The translations under genes and the position numbers were made by a program. From Syngnathus acus (Eukaryota > Chordata > Actinopteri > Syngnathiformes > Syngnathidae): a stretch of DNA of 64,000 nucleotides. The notes under the pieces are model-generated. The model made no database searches. It saw nothing but the letters and a program-made list of their open reading frames with translations, and was not told where the DNA came from. How positions within the stretch are numbered: position 1 is the stretch's first letter; each line of letters opens with the position of its first letter. The DNA is taken from positions 8,086,884-8,150,883 of the forward strand of contig NC_051087.1 in NCBI RefSeq assembly GCF_901709675.1, given 5' to 3'. Positions 1 to 12,745 of this stretch are shown in pieces.

Positions 1-3000
1 AAGTCGAGAGATGAGGTCCCTGTGACGTAGATAGTTTTGTTTGTCAGTGAGCCGTCAACATCAAACATAAAATGAGCAGGCCTTCCGGGATTTCTCACTC
101 CTTGAAAAACTATCACCTAAAAGAGACATTCACACATGTTAAATGTACATGTGCTATATTATTCTGAATGTATCCTTTGCTCTTATATTACCGTAGCACT
201 GTCCGAAGAGTCCTTTATAACACTTGTGGCCAGAGCAAAATCTGACCTGCTGACCTTAATGGCCTGACCTCCAGAAGCTTGTGCCAGGTTATGGTAGAGC
301 TGAACATCTGTTTGGCTCAAAACTCGAGGCAATACATCCCTAAGGCTTCTTTTGCGTTTATGGGGTAGGACATCTGTCAGCAGGAAAGTCACCTATAAAA
401 GCAAGAGAAAACACATCAAGTTTATTTGATACAGTTTTTATTAATTTAATGAACATTTTTTTAAAATCCTGTAGGTTTTGAAACTCATGACCTTGATGGC
501 ACTTTGGGAGCAAGAAGAATGAAAAACACTTACTACTGACTTTGTGGTCTCAATAAGGGCAGAAATTGTGTTTTTCAAGTGTGCATCTTTTGCTAGAGTA
601 TTAGTGAAGACAAATATCTCAGATGAAGGCGGAGCCGCAGTCAGGGCAAGCTTAAGGCAAAAAAAAGGAACATGACAAAAATCTGAATTTTATCTCAAAA
701 GAAATGTACTTTGAGGTTAAAACTACATCATTGCATTTAGTTAATTATGTTCCAAACAGAAATGGACATTAGCGTGAGAGCAAATACCTGCAGTCTAGAC
801 AAGTTCATCTCTGGGTTGTCACCTCCTCCATCGGCAATCAGGGCGTTGATCTTTTCTTTGAACCTGTCTGCATCTGCTGTTGCTATCACGGGTCCAAAAC
901 CTGCCGGAAGCAATTGAATGCCCGTTTATAAGACTCTAGTGGATTGTCAGCCATCCTGAACCAATAGGAAATCAAAACTACAGTGATACTTTGACTTACA
1001 AGCTTAAATCATTCCATGGCCAACCTCATAGCAATCAATAATCCCCATAAAATTATTTCATCTGTTCCAGTCCCCCACAAATAGGCCCATTTTTGTTACA
1101 TGCTTTTGATAAAGCCAATTAAAATCGTAATGATGAAAACATGAAAATTAATCAATTCTGTTCACCTTGAGCAAGTTGAGTGTCATATGTGTGTGCGACA
1201 TTCTTCAGTGTTTGTGTGAGTGTCCAGATGTGAGTTCTGGCCCACTTTAGCTGCTTGCAAGTGTTATAATTTTGACTATTTGCCCCACTCTACAATGACT
1301 GAAACTGCATTGGCTACAGTTGCTCTCCTTTCCTTTTTACACAAGCAAACTCTAATTTTATATGCGCAAAAAAACACACACAACCAATAAATCGCTTGTA
1401 ACACCAAAATGTGTGAATTGTCGCACTTGCAAGTCCAGGGACCACTGTATTTAATCCATGACAATGAAATGCGTGTGTGCGCCCTGCATCCCTGGATCAT
1501 TGAAATCAACCAATGTGTAGGCTGGTGGCTCCTGCAGAGTTCCTCTCCTGCTGTCGATAATGTTTAAAATAAGTGTCTTAGCTTGGGCTAAGCCGTCTCT
1601 CGTATTGCCTGTTGTGTCGATAACAAAACTCAGCACGGAGAACTGGGAGAGACCCATAAGCCTGCAGGAATGCAAAGAAGACAACCCATAGTACTTGTCT
1701 CCATCCTGATCAGTGTCAGCTTGGACCCAACAATTTTTTTTCTACCTTACCGAAGGAAGTTCTCGTCTCCTACAGCTAGTCTGATGTCCTCCAGCAGATC
1801 CATAGTAGCAGTCACAGCCAAATTGGCTGCTTGACTGTGACGTGAGCCATGACTGGATCCAATGTCATCCTTATTAATGCCCCCCACTGGCTCCTGCTTG
1901 CTCGTCTGGTCTAAAAAACCTCCATGGCTGCATTTGCCTTGGAACACAAACTCAAGATTGCTTACGATGCCAGATCTTATAACATTTGAGTCCCACAGCT
2001 AATTATTGATGATTAATTATGCCCGATGCCAGCGATAGTGGTTCGTCTGACACAAAATAGACAAAGGTACTCAGGACAGAATATCGAAATGGTTTATCGT
2101 TCATGACGTTACTAGTCACATTTCAGTGTCAGTCCAACCCAACCCAATTTTAGCCCCTTCAAAGTTCAGATGAAATATTGTCATAAGACAATATGAGTTA
2201 CCTTTTGGCTTTTTCGAGAAGAAGACACTGAAGTAGCCAGAGGTGAGTAGCCTCTTTTTCAGCACATTAGGCAAAAGGTTGTTGTCACAATTCTCTCCTG
2301 CACAGTTTCTACACGTGGGCTCATCTGGCCCTGCACTCAATGTATGACAATGATCAGCATAATCACATCTTAGACATTCCCAATTAAGTTTTTAAAACTA
2401 ATTTGGGGAAATTTCACATGTACCTAACATGCATTCCAAGTAAAATCCTGTTTGTGAAACAAATGCCATGTTGTGAATAAATCTGGCAACCTACCTGCCA
2501 GATTCTCAAAAGGTTGGTCAGGTTTGATTAGAGCATTGTAAGGATCCGTGTTCCCCAGTTCTACCCAGTTGCTGTGGCTATAGAAGTCCTAGGAATAAAC
2601 AATATCACAACTTACTCAGGCCATACAATACTTATTGGTTTCATTTCATCTTCAAAATTTCAACACTATGTATATTTAACCAATGTCAATAAGATCAATC
2701 ATCTTTGAAATCACCTGCAGAGTGTGACATAGTTGTCCAAGTGTTTTACGGCCTGCGATAAAATTTGCCTGTTTGATGCTAGCCTTCACAGCAGACATAC
2801 CTAATCAGAATAATTCAACCGGAAGACAATTAGTAGTGGTATCTGACTAAATAACATGGAACAAACCCAAATCAAATAATTTTTTTTAAGATCAACAGAA
2901 CTGATGATGTCACTTGTTGTCAGGCAGAGTTCAATGAGGCCCTAGTATTGCCCCCATAAGCCCGTAAAAAAAATCATATGATATACAGTACACAAAAAGA

Positions 3001-4406
3001 CACACAACACAGTGAACTGAAGAGAAAACAAGGAATCCTGTACCTTGTGTGATCAAGTCTCGTCCTTTCTGGAAGGCCTCGTTATCAAAATGATGCTCGC
3101 CACTGAGTGCATACGCTAAATCCACATTTGCATTGTTCAAGTAAATCGATACAATGGAAGCAGAAAAAAAGATACTTGACAGGATTGAGGAGTTTGTTGA
3201 GGAGGAGCATTCCTTGTGCACTCGTTCCGCTGTTAGACTGTCATCAATCTGAAGGGAAAGGAATTGATGGTTAGAATTGCATTTGGGAGTTTTGGTGACT
3301 CAAAACTGAGGTTGAGCTAAGGCAGGGGACATCTTGACAATGGGCCACGGCATTAGTGTAAGGATTTACCATTCATAATGTTCATAATTTTGTTCAATGT
3401 TACGTCTTCACCTTCGCCCCACAAGCCAACATATAAAGGCTATGAATCGCTCCACTACCTTTATTTTATTACACCCATCTACATATGATGCAGCAAATTC
3501 TGCCAAATTCCCGTGCATGCTGAATGACACTTGTACCAACACAAAAATCAAGATGCAGCAGTTTTGACCTGAAGTGGTGAAACACAGAATCAAGCCCTGA
3601 ATTCAATGTCCACGATTTCAGTTGTACTTTAATCTACTCTGCAACATTTTGGGCTGTTTATTTGTTTGGGACTTTCATCAAGGAGTAAGTGATGCAGTAA
3701 ACTATGAACATGACGTGACGTGAAGAGCATTATAAAGTTATAAAAAATATAAAAGAAATAATCTAAAAAATATGTAATAAACAATTAAAAAGGCAGAAAA
3801 TATCTAGAAAAAATATCCCCTAAAATTACCCAACAGAAGGCTGGCAGAAGAAGACTGGCATAAACAAAGTAATAACAAAGAGTTGGCCACTGTTGTAGTG
3901 CGCCAAACAAAGAATCATGGGAGAAACCTTTCTGATGACGTTTCCTTTAACCCAATTTTAAATACTGAAAGCCAGCAACACTGTGACAAATTAAAGGACC
4001 ATAGCAACTGACAACATGAAGGACCCAAAACTCAGCAGCCCCACGATGTAATGCACCAACGACACTAATAATAATCAAAATATTGTTATAAGTTGCGCTT
4101 CTTCATACCTTGCATTGTACAGGAGCATAGATCACCTCCCAAACAATGAGAAACATAAAGTAGACAAACACTTCATTGAAGAAACGTACAAGCCTACATT
4201 CTTACAGTCAGACTGAATTCCTGTCCCGCTGCAGCAGCAATGTCTCGACAGACCTCGGCTGTCTTTCGGAGAATTGCCCTTATGGTGATTTCACGGTGCG
4301 AGGTGGACTTCCCGTTAAGTATAGAGAGTGGTTGGAAGCTTTGAGTTAGACCTATGAGCATGATGACCATGGCCAGCAGCCGCAGGAGGGACCACTTGGT
4401 GCTCAT
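1..4406 (-). CDS. VWA7-like protein, tandem copy 1 (first 11 exons; 3' end outside window; one splice donor lost)
   Basis: Secreted or surface protein with a von Willebrand factor A (VWA) domain, related to VWA7; the biochemical role of this family is not established. The start at 4406 opens a signal peptide (MSTKWSLLRLLAMVIMLIG). Exons on the minus strand: 4206-4406, 3044-3248, 2715-2800, 2495-2588, 2202-2330, 1751-1937, 1492-1661, 788-900, 534-650, 192-392, and one from 116 running off the left edge. Exon sizes match copy 2 except exon 2 (205 against 208 bp) and exon 10 (201 against 177 bp). Exons 7-11 hold the VWA region. Oddities: the exon 7 donor reads CCAG|GGATGC where copy 2 has CCAG|GTGGGA, and the metal-site motif DTTGS is DTTGN here, with the later FTD changed to FTN. 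There are no internal stops in the visible exons. It may be a decaying duplicate. Zebrafish vwa10.1/vwa10.2 are another tandem pair of this family, so orthology is left open. Confidence 0.85.
1175..1450. mobile_element. End of a DNA-transposon-like repeat in intron 7 of VWA7-like copy 1
   Basis: The minus strand reads TACAGTGGTCCCTGGACTTG from about 1450 downward. That is the kind of terminus (CAGTGGTCCC, followed by 'ACTTGCAAGT'-like sequence) common in non-autonomous fish DNA repeats. The far end and target duplication were not identified, so the left limit is approximate. It ends about 40 bp from the destroyed exon 7 donor. Confidence 0.35.
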
Positions 4407-5768
4407 GGTGATGGATGAGAAGAAACTGAAATCACAAAGGAACCTGTCTTTTTCTCAAATCACTACAACAGATGAAACCAGGCAAGAGGAAACGATTGGA
4501 ATTGGAATTATTTTAGTGAAACACTGCATGCTGCCTTTTAAGTATGAAATGTGATCCCCAGCAAAAATCTGAATTTCTGAAATAGCCAAATTAAATACAA
4601 AGAGTCTCACCTTTTTATGTCTTACTTGTCCATTAGTTCAGTCAGAACTTGGAACGCTTCAGTCGCTGTATGAGTACATTCCAGGTAGGTAGATAGTGCT
4701 CTGTGTTTTCTTTGCTATCTCACTTTGTGTGTGAGCCTATGGCCAGAAATGGTGGAGAACAATAACAAACTTAACAATGAGTGGGGGAATTTTTTTTTTT
4801 CTTCTATAAAAACAAAGGCATGCTGACTGGACACTGATGAGCGCACAGTGCCGTATTTCGCTTATTCTAAAGAAATGTCTTCCTCACTCATGATCTGTGG
4901 TTTTGTTGATTTGGCTTTGATGAGATTTAGTTCTTGTTTTCTGTGAGATCATTCTATGTTTGTTGGTTATGTCATTGTTTTCACCAGCCCGGTCCCTTGT
5001 ATCTTCCAATCAGATCCCTTAGCAACTTGTGTCTTGTCTAGGTGTTTCTTGTTGTCTCATCAATTGCTTGTACATGTTTCCTGGTTTTGTTCTGTCTTTG
5101 TGGCTTCATTGTTTGCTGGTCAAGTCATTTTTGCACTGTTTGCTCTAGTACATTGATCTAATATATACAAGCAAATCAGTTTTCTTTTGCATCAGGTAGG
5201 TGACAATGAACATGTCATTGGGCGGTTTCATAGTGTGTACTGCAGTTCTTTTTTTTTCCTGTGTGTTATTGTTCCCCTTTCCTCATAGTTTTGTGGAAAT
5301 TGGTTTTGTTATCTTTCACTATTTGTACATTTTGTAAATACAGTTTTCTACACTGCATCTGAGAGTGACTTTGGCTAACCAAGTGACAAGTGTGAATGCG
5401 ACTAGGTCATAATTCAAACCACATCAATACAGCCCCAAAATGATTTTTAATCAACTCTTGCCACGCTATTAAACTGTTAATTAAGCATTATCCTCACATG
5501 TCATTTTTTTGTTGTGTACTAAATGTGGTTAGATGAGAGAGCACTGCTGTAACCCTATAACAATAATTTGACTGAATCATAAAGAAATTCAATAATACTC
5601 CTAAAAAATCCCTAACCACATACAATAAACATAATTTTAGAATAAGTATATAAACCTTATAAAAATTACAATTCTCATCCAAACACCAATATATAGATTT
5701 GATGACATGATATATAATCACAGTATCTTCATAATGTGCTGCAATCAATTTAATTCAATGCATCTCTT
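4407..5768. other. Spacer between the two VWA7-like genes
   Basis: This is AT-rich sequence with long T runs near 4790 and 5250. It should hold the promoter and 5' untranslated sequence of copy 1 at the left and the 3' untranslated sequence of copy 2 at the right. No homologous coding segment and no clear regulatory site was seen. Confidence 0.5.
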
Positions 5769-8700
5769 TCATTTCCAAAGTGGGAGTGCCACAATTGTTG
5801 TCCAGACCCAAAGTGTTGTGCTCAAGGTGTGCCCTCCGTTGGGCGTGGTGGTCACATTAGTTGTAGTCCCATTAGTTGTAGTCCCATTAGTTGGAGTCCC
5901 ATTAGTTGGAGTCCCATTAGTTGGAGTCCCATTAGTTGGAGTCCCATTAGTTGGAGTCATAGGAGCAACTGTGGTGGACTGTCTCACCTGGCCCACACAA
6001 ACTCCAACATTTCCTACATTGTCCACAACAGACAGCTCAACTCTGTCTGCACAGCAGGAAGCCTGGTAGGAGATCACGGTGATGTTCTCGCCCCCTGGCC
6101 CGACTACTTGGGTTGTGTTGAGAGTGCCGTTCCCTTCACTGACGGTGATTCTATCAATACCCGTCCCATTTACACCGTCGGTCACGTTGGCCACAAATCC
6201 CCACTGGGAGGAGTCACAGAGCGATGAGGAAGAGGAACAGTTGGGGGATGTACTGACCTCTTGGCACACTGGACTGCTAACATCAGTCACCTGAAGGCAG
6301 ATAGTGAAGTAGCAATATGATAAAATGTAAGTCTGATGTAATCCATCTATCTTCTACCGCTTAAAAAAAACCTTTAGTGCTTTTCTCTTACCACAGCAGC
6401 AACTGAAAATCTTAGCACAACATAGTTGATATCACTGGAAGCTTCATCCTCTGCCTCAATCGTAAGCGTGACATCATTCCCCGATGCCACACTGTCGGGA
6501 ACGGTCAAGGTCACAGTGCCATTTGCTTTCCCGCCGCTGTCTGTTTCTATGGTCACAGAACTGGGCGATGTGGAGGTAAAGCTGCGGTCATTGGTAGCAC
6601 GCACGGCGAAAGTCCCAGTTGCGCTCTCGTTAACGACTCCACCAGTTGTTTTGGTGACATTGAAAGGGACAGACACTGTGGAGCCTGGTTCTATGCTGGT
6701 ACTGTTGGCTTGGGCCTAAAATAGGAGAAAAGCCATTTAAAGTGCATGTTAACAGTTTCGAATCACTTTAATTGCAATTATCCATCCCATCCATCCATTT
6801 TCTAGTCTGTTATAATTTATCTGCGCAATGAATTCAACTGTGATTTATCAGTTTGAGTGGATCAATGTTGATTATTGTTTTCTGAGAACTGAGGGTGTAT
6901 GAAATCACCGTTATAGAAATGCTTGAAGTCCTAAGCTGAGTGGGGGCCTGCCTCATGAACCTGGTTGGAGTTGCCCTTGCTGATGAGTTGCTCTCTTCTC
7001 CTTCCAACCGAACCACAAAATCACCAGCTGGAATCTCATTAAATGTCACTAGGAAGTTTGACCCTCCTAATGACTGTGGAGAAAAGGACAAGGCTAATGA
7101 TATAAAAGCAGAGTAAATATCTGAAGTAGTAATTATTGAAGCCTGTATCAAACAAAGTACTGGAGTTGGGGACTTTTGTTTTGGGACACTACGCTGTTAT
7201 ACTAAACAAACCAAACGAATAGTAATATGAAGTACGTATTTAGCGTTGAAATTATAGCAGAGGCATATTCACTTTGTTATTAATGAATTGAGTGATCAGT
7301 GTTTAAGAATGTTATCCAACATGCCTCTGAGGTCCCGGTGACTTCCGTTGGCCCTGAGCTGTCATACAACGTGACCTCTGGAATCATTACACTGTCACTT
7401 CCTGTCACTGTGACCAAGAGGGTGGCATTACCACCTGAAAGTTTGCACAATATGACATTCAATCATTTATACAATTTTACATGAGCTGAATAAAGACACA
7501 ACTGGGGACATGGATAAAAGATTTGGAGGTCAAAGTGTATGATATGATCTTCACCTGTAATAGGACGCCCCTCCTTTAGAAAGAAATCACCATGGATTGC
7601 TTCACGGGCTTCCACAAGATTGTAGATGAAGTTCATTGAACTTTGACCTAGTGTCAAGAATGGCTAAAATTTACAATGGTCAAAACATCAATTTACCTGC
7701 CTCTTTGAGTTAAATTAACTAACCTGTGACCTTCACTGAGTAGGGGTCATTAGAGTCTACATTGAGTTTCCACACTCCTGATTCACTGTCATTGTTCAGG
7801 GCCAGTCTCCGTAGGTTACCAGCCAAGCTCGAAGATGCTAAAGGACCACTAGAATCACTCGAGTTCTGAGAAACACCTGCAAGGGTAGGAACAGGATATC
7901 AAATATATCTAATATATATATAATTTTGTATAAACATGCATAAACTGTGTTTTTTGGCAAGTACTTTGAATGAAGAAAAATATAGACTAGACAAACTAAA
8001 ATACCTGTGGGGCTGGTCAGATTGTAGGAGAGAGAAGGGGTTCCTGTGATGTAAATAGTAATGTTTTGTAGCGAATTATCAACAGTAAATGTAAAATTAT
8101 CAGGCTTTCCGGGCTTGATCACAATTTGAAAGACCGTAACCTGAAAAAGACAGTGTAGAAAAGTTTTAAACATCTTGCGCGCAGTTTTTCCTTGCTTCTC
8201 TCCTTTGATTTTCACTGACCAAGGCACTCGATGAGGAATCCCTTATGACACTTGTCACTAGAGCAAGGTCTGCCTTGCTAACCTCAATGGCCTGACCTCC
8301 AGAGGCCCGGGCAATATTACGGTACAGTTCGGCATCAGCTCGATTCAGTGTTCTTTTGCGTCGACTGGACAAGACATCCGTCAACATGAAAGTCACCTGG
8401 AAATTCAAGAGAGCCAAAACCAAACGAAAAAAAACGAAACACTTGGTTGGTTCATATAGTGATGATAATTTCATAATTTGGCCCTAATATACCTCAAACC
8501 TTGCGATGTTTTGACATTTTAAGATGTAAAACGGACTCACTTCAGACTTTGTGCTTTCTATAAGGGCAGTGATGGTGCTTTCCAGAAAAGCATCTTTTGC
8601 TGGAGCATCAGTGAAGACAAATATCTCAGACAAGGATGGAGCAGCAGTAAGGGCAAGCTGTCAACCGAAAACAGAATAGTCAAAATGTAGCCACTGACCT

Positions 8701-11700
8701 GAATAAAAAGTAAATTTGCAGAGTTTAATTCGGATTCATCTGTTGCACTTATAGTACTTGTGACTTAACACCATTCTGTTCTCTTAACTTTCCCAAAACA
8801 CACAATAAAGTCAATTAGTTTAATCCAGATTTAGTAAATTAGTATCTAAATTGGAAATTGTATTTCCTAAGAAAGGGTTCACTGCGCTTCAAAACACCTG
8901 CAGTCCAGACAAGGACAACTCTGGAATGTCTCCACCGCCACTGGCAGTCAGTCCATTGATGCTTTCTTTGAATTTGTCTGCATCGGTCGTCGACAGCAAA
9001 GGTCCAAATCCTGCAAATGATAAAAGAATATTATATTATTTGTTACAGTAGGGTGTGTTCTCTACAACCTGCAACCTGAGACTAAGTATAGGAGCATGAA
9101 TACACTTGGTATGAGTGCTTGCTTCCCACCTGGATCATTGAACGGAACCAATATATAGGCCGAAGGCTCCTCTTGGGTTCCCCTCTTACTGTCAATGATG
9201 TCAAAGGAAATTCTTTTCGCTGCTGCTATGTCATCGCTCATGCTGCCTGTCGTGTCGATGACAAAACACAGTGCAGAGGACTGGGAGAGGCCCATCAGTC
9301 TGCAAGAATTTGAAAGACAAACCATATTCACTCCATGTCTTCACCGTGACCAGTTGCGCCTCGGGATTAAGAATGCTCCGTTAAAAAGGGTTTGCCAAGA
9401 TGTTCATTTCATGTACCGTGTGAAGTTCTTGTCTCCTACAGCTGTTCTGATGTCCTCCAGAAGCTCCATAGTGGCATTCAAGGCCAAATTTGCTGCTTCT
9501 TGGTGAAGTGAACCATGGCTGGACTCAATCGTGTCTTTATTGATGCCCCCAATTGGGTCACGTTTACTCGTTTGGTCAAGAGAACCTCCATGGCTGCATT
9601 TACCTTGGAGCACAAAGGAATACAATGGATTGTGTACCACCCCAGAATGTATCATTAATTTCATATCATTCATATTATTCTTTTTGTGTCCAAGAAATCC
9701 AATGTTGTGTTAGGCTGCAAAGTGATCCAATAAGTCTAATTGATGTTTCAAATCTGCAAATCATTCATACAACAAATTTCTCGCAGTTACCATCTGGTTT
9801 GTCTGGCGATATGACGCTGAAGTATCCTGAAGTAAGAAGTCCTTGCTCGAGTACGTCAGGCAAAATGTTGTCATCACAATTGTCTCCTGTGCAGTTTCTA
9901 CACGTTGAAATATTTATTCCTACAAGAAAATTAGGTCAGGAAAAATCGGATCGTGATTCAATACCCAATGTTTAAAAGACAAGCTTTTAAACCAATTGTG
10001 GTTGCAAGCCTATCTCTTATTGTAGTGCTGTAGATTGGGCATTGGTTACAAAACGGACTAGTTAATCATTCTATCGCCAATAAACAAAATGGATGGAGGG
10101 ATAATTAAAAACTTTGAAAACAAATATTTGATCATCCACTGTTAATCTTGTTTCAATAAATGTCCAAATTACAATATATACCCATCTTCTAATTTGGGTT
10201 CATTTTTTTATTTATATTTTATATTTGTACCCAACTCCAGAGGGGTGGTGCCGCACCAGTCAACCTTACCCCACATAACTGGCCCCATGTATGCTACAAG
10301 AGCCTCATTGTATCAGGACAAATGAGTATTTTAAAAACAAACCATCCTAGGGTAGTCGTATGATAAGATGACAGTGTGCCTTTTGTTGTGTTTTACTAAA
10401 GCTATACACCCCATTCACACAGAGCAGTAGTTGCTACGGAAAGCATTCCTTATAAATATGAACAGCATCCTACCGGCCACATTTACGATAGTTTGGTCAG
10501 GTTTGATCAGGGCATTGTAAGGAAATGTATTCCCTAGCTCCACCCAGTTACTGTGGCTGTAGAAGTCCTGCAAACATACAACATCATAACTTATACTCAT
10601 TATATGCGGCATCACTTGCATCACGCCTTCAGAACTACACTAGTCCTTAAACTCACCTGTAGTGTGTGACATATACGACCGAGAGTCCAGCGTGCAGTGT
10701 TGAAGTTCTCCAGTTTTACACTGGCCTTTACAGAAGACACACCTGCGCATGCGATACAACAACAAAAAATGAAGTACAACATAGCCACAATCCTGTTTCA
10801 CTACTTTACGTTCACCATATAGGACAAATTAAGACAGATTTCATCTTAGTTGGTGAAGCGAAGTAAGACATAAGATGTTCCCTTTCTTGAACATGGTCTT
10901 CATATTTTGGTTGGTGCTCGTCACCAATGACGTTATTCTAGCATACTGGAACTTCCCCGTGTGGGACAAATAAATATTTTATCTCATTTTATTAGGCAGG
11001 TGAAGCGATGTTATATAAATGTTTTCCTTTTCTGAACATGCTCTAAATATTTTGGTTGGTGCAGTTCACCAACCAGGACCAATGATGTATCTCATCTCAT
11101 GATGATGATGATAGAAATGTATTCATCCCACAGCGGGGAGATTTACTTGTCACATTGCAAGATTACAAGTGCCAAATTTAAAAAAGGATAAATAACAGAC
11201 AAGGACAGCAGGTGAAGCAATATAAGGGGGGAAAAAAAAACGCGTAGAAGGATCAGCAACTCAACAAATGGTTTTGTGTACCTTGTGTGATTAGGTCTCT
11301 CCCTTTTTGGAACGTCTCACCATCAAAATGGTGCTCATCACTCAGCGCAGATACCAAATCCACATTGGCATTGCTCAAGTATATATTGGCAATGGAAATA
11401 TGGAACGAGACACTGGACAGAAGTGAGGGGGAATTGTCTGAAAATGAACATGCCGCTTGTACTTGCTCAACTGTGAGACTGTCATCAATCTGAAAACAAA
11501 AAAAACAAAAAGTCAAAAGCTGTTTGTGAAACGATTATGTGAGACTAAATAAGTGTGTCGCTTATTTTACAGTTAAAACAAAGTCCCTTCCATCCGCCAC
11601 AGCCATGTCTTTACAGACTTCAGCAGTCTTTTGAAGAACGGCCCTTTGGGTGATGTCGCGGTGAGTGCTTGAATTTCCATCAGACACAAAGAGTGGTTGG

Positions 11701-11771
11701 AAGCTTTGTGTTAGGCCTGTGAGGGTGAGGACCACAGACACCGGCAGCAAGACTTTCCACTTGTTGCTCAT
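5769..11771 (-). CDS. VWA7-like protein, tandem copy 2 (complete, 17 exons, 994 aa)
   Basis: Secreted or surface VWA-domain protein of the VWA7 family; function not established. Exons: 11571-11771, 11282-11489, 10657-10742, 10474-10567, 9791-9919, 9417-9603, 9130-9299, 8898-9010, 8541-8657, 8220-8396, 8005-8140, 7724-7876, 7555-7647, 7325-7434, 6909-7073, 6392-6715, 5769-6290. All phases close: 2985 bp, 994 residues plus stop (human VWA7 is about 890). The start at 11771 is chosen over the ATG at 11777 because copy 1 begins MSTKW and this one MSNKW. A signal peptide comes first. The VWA core carries the metal-site motif DTTGS near residues 317-321 and FTD near 413. Ig/sugar-binding-like beta segments follow. 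The last exon encodes Cys-rich sequence, then seven PTNGT-type repeats and a hydrophobic tail (LSTTLWVWTTIVALPLWK) that could direct a GPI anchor. Exon 14 seems to use a GC donor (GAG|GCATGT). Confidence 0.9.
5856..5960 (-). repeat. 15-bp coding minisatellite (7 units) in the last exon of VWA7-like copy 2
   Basis: Seven head-to-tail 15-bp units of the form ATTAGTTGGAGTCCC (plus strand) are visible. On the coding strand they encode PTNGT or TTNGT/TTNVT, so each unit supplies one N-x-T glycosylation sequon. The repeat lies between the folded part and the hydrophobic C-terminus and would form a sugar-coated stalk. Because the unit is 15 bp, copy-number changes keep the frame. Confidence 0.95.
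10816..11075. repeat. Diverged tandem duplication in intron 2 of VWA7-like copy 2
   Basis: Two related segments, roughly 10816-10930 and 10967-11075, share blocks in the same order: GGACAAAT, GGTGAAGCGA, then a TTCC(C/T)TTTCTTGAACATG-like block, and ATATTTTGGTTGGTGC. They look like an old duplication of about 150 bp. No coding content is seen. Confidence 0.7.
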
Positions 11772-12744
11772 TATCATGATGTGGAGAAACCTAAATCACA
11801 ATGGAAATTCTCTATAAATCCCAGTTTGTTGTAAAACCATCACTCTTCATTTATAATTGAATCCACAATCAGTTGCCAGAGCATTGAGTTGGAGTAACCC
11901 AGTCATAGAAAGAATTTAGAAACATGATATAACCTAGGGAACACACAAGCAAGAAAAAAAAAAGACGTTAAACTTGACAGACTCACCTTATATGTTCTTG
12001 TAGTTGACAAAATTATTATTCAGGCTGCTTTAGTCTCCCGATGAGTACATTTTAGTTCCCAGGATCAACACAGGTAAATTGTGGGTCCTTTCTTATTTGA
12101 GAGCCGCCGAAGTGTGTGTGTGTGTGTGTGTGAATATGAATTACTGAAGCTAGTCCAGCAACATGTTTAGTGACTAAGCAACAGTCAAATGGTATTTAGT
12201 CCAGTTGTTAACCTGCTGAATCAACATAGTCAACAAAACAAACACTTCTCCCTTGAGGCCTTTGTGGCTAATACATACCTTTGCCTCCTCACCCCTATTT
12301 TGAAAACAGGACTAAATCTTAAAGTATTGTTTCACTTTCCTTGAATGCCCAGATGCTAACATCACATTAATACAATTTATTTAGGTAGGAAAGCTGTTAG
12401 AACAGCTTTTGTAAAACTATTTCACATCATATTTTAGAGAAAGAGAACATATTATGGAAATGTGGTCTTTATTAATTGACTTTTATTTACTTGACTACAT
12501 AATGCCATTTGCACTGCTAGCACAAATTAGATTTAGATAATAGATAATAAACACCTCTATGGCTTCATATACAGCAGATGCTTGCAAGTAATTCAAGTAA
12601 TGTACTTACGTGTTATTATTTGAAATATTTGGTGTGAGTCATTGTGAATATCTGAGACGTACAGACAAGCTTAATAAAAACCTTAACAAATACAAAAAAC
12701 ATAATTAATGATGATTATGAAGGAAGAACTTGAGATAAATTAAA
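11772..12744. other. Spacer between ADP-ribosyltransferase and VWA7-like copy 2, with short GT tract
   Basis: AT-rich sequence with a short (GT)n run near 12114-12132. It should contain the promoter of VWA7-like copy 2 at the left and the 3' untranslated sequence of the ADP-ribosyltransferase gene at the right. No further gene is recognised. Confidence 0.5.
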
Positions 12745-12745
12745 T

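Noticed and set aside
5707-6294. Plus-strand frames opposite the last exon of VWA7-like copy 2.
   Set aside because: Shadows of the 15-bp repeat and the real minus-strand exon.
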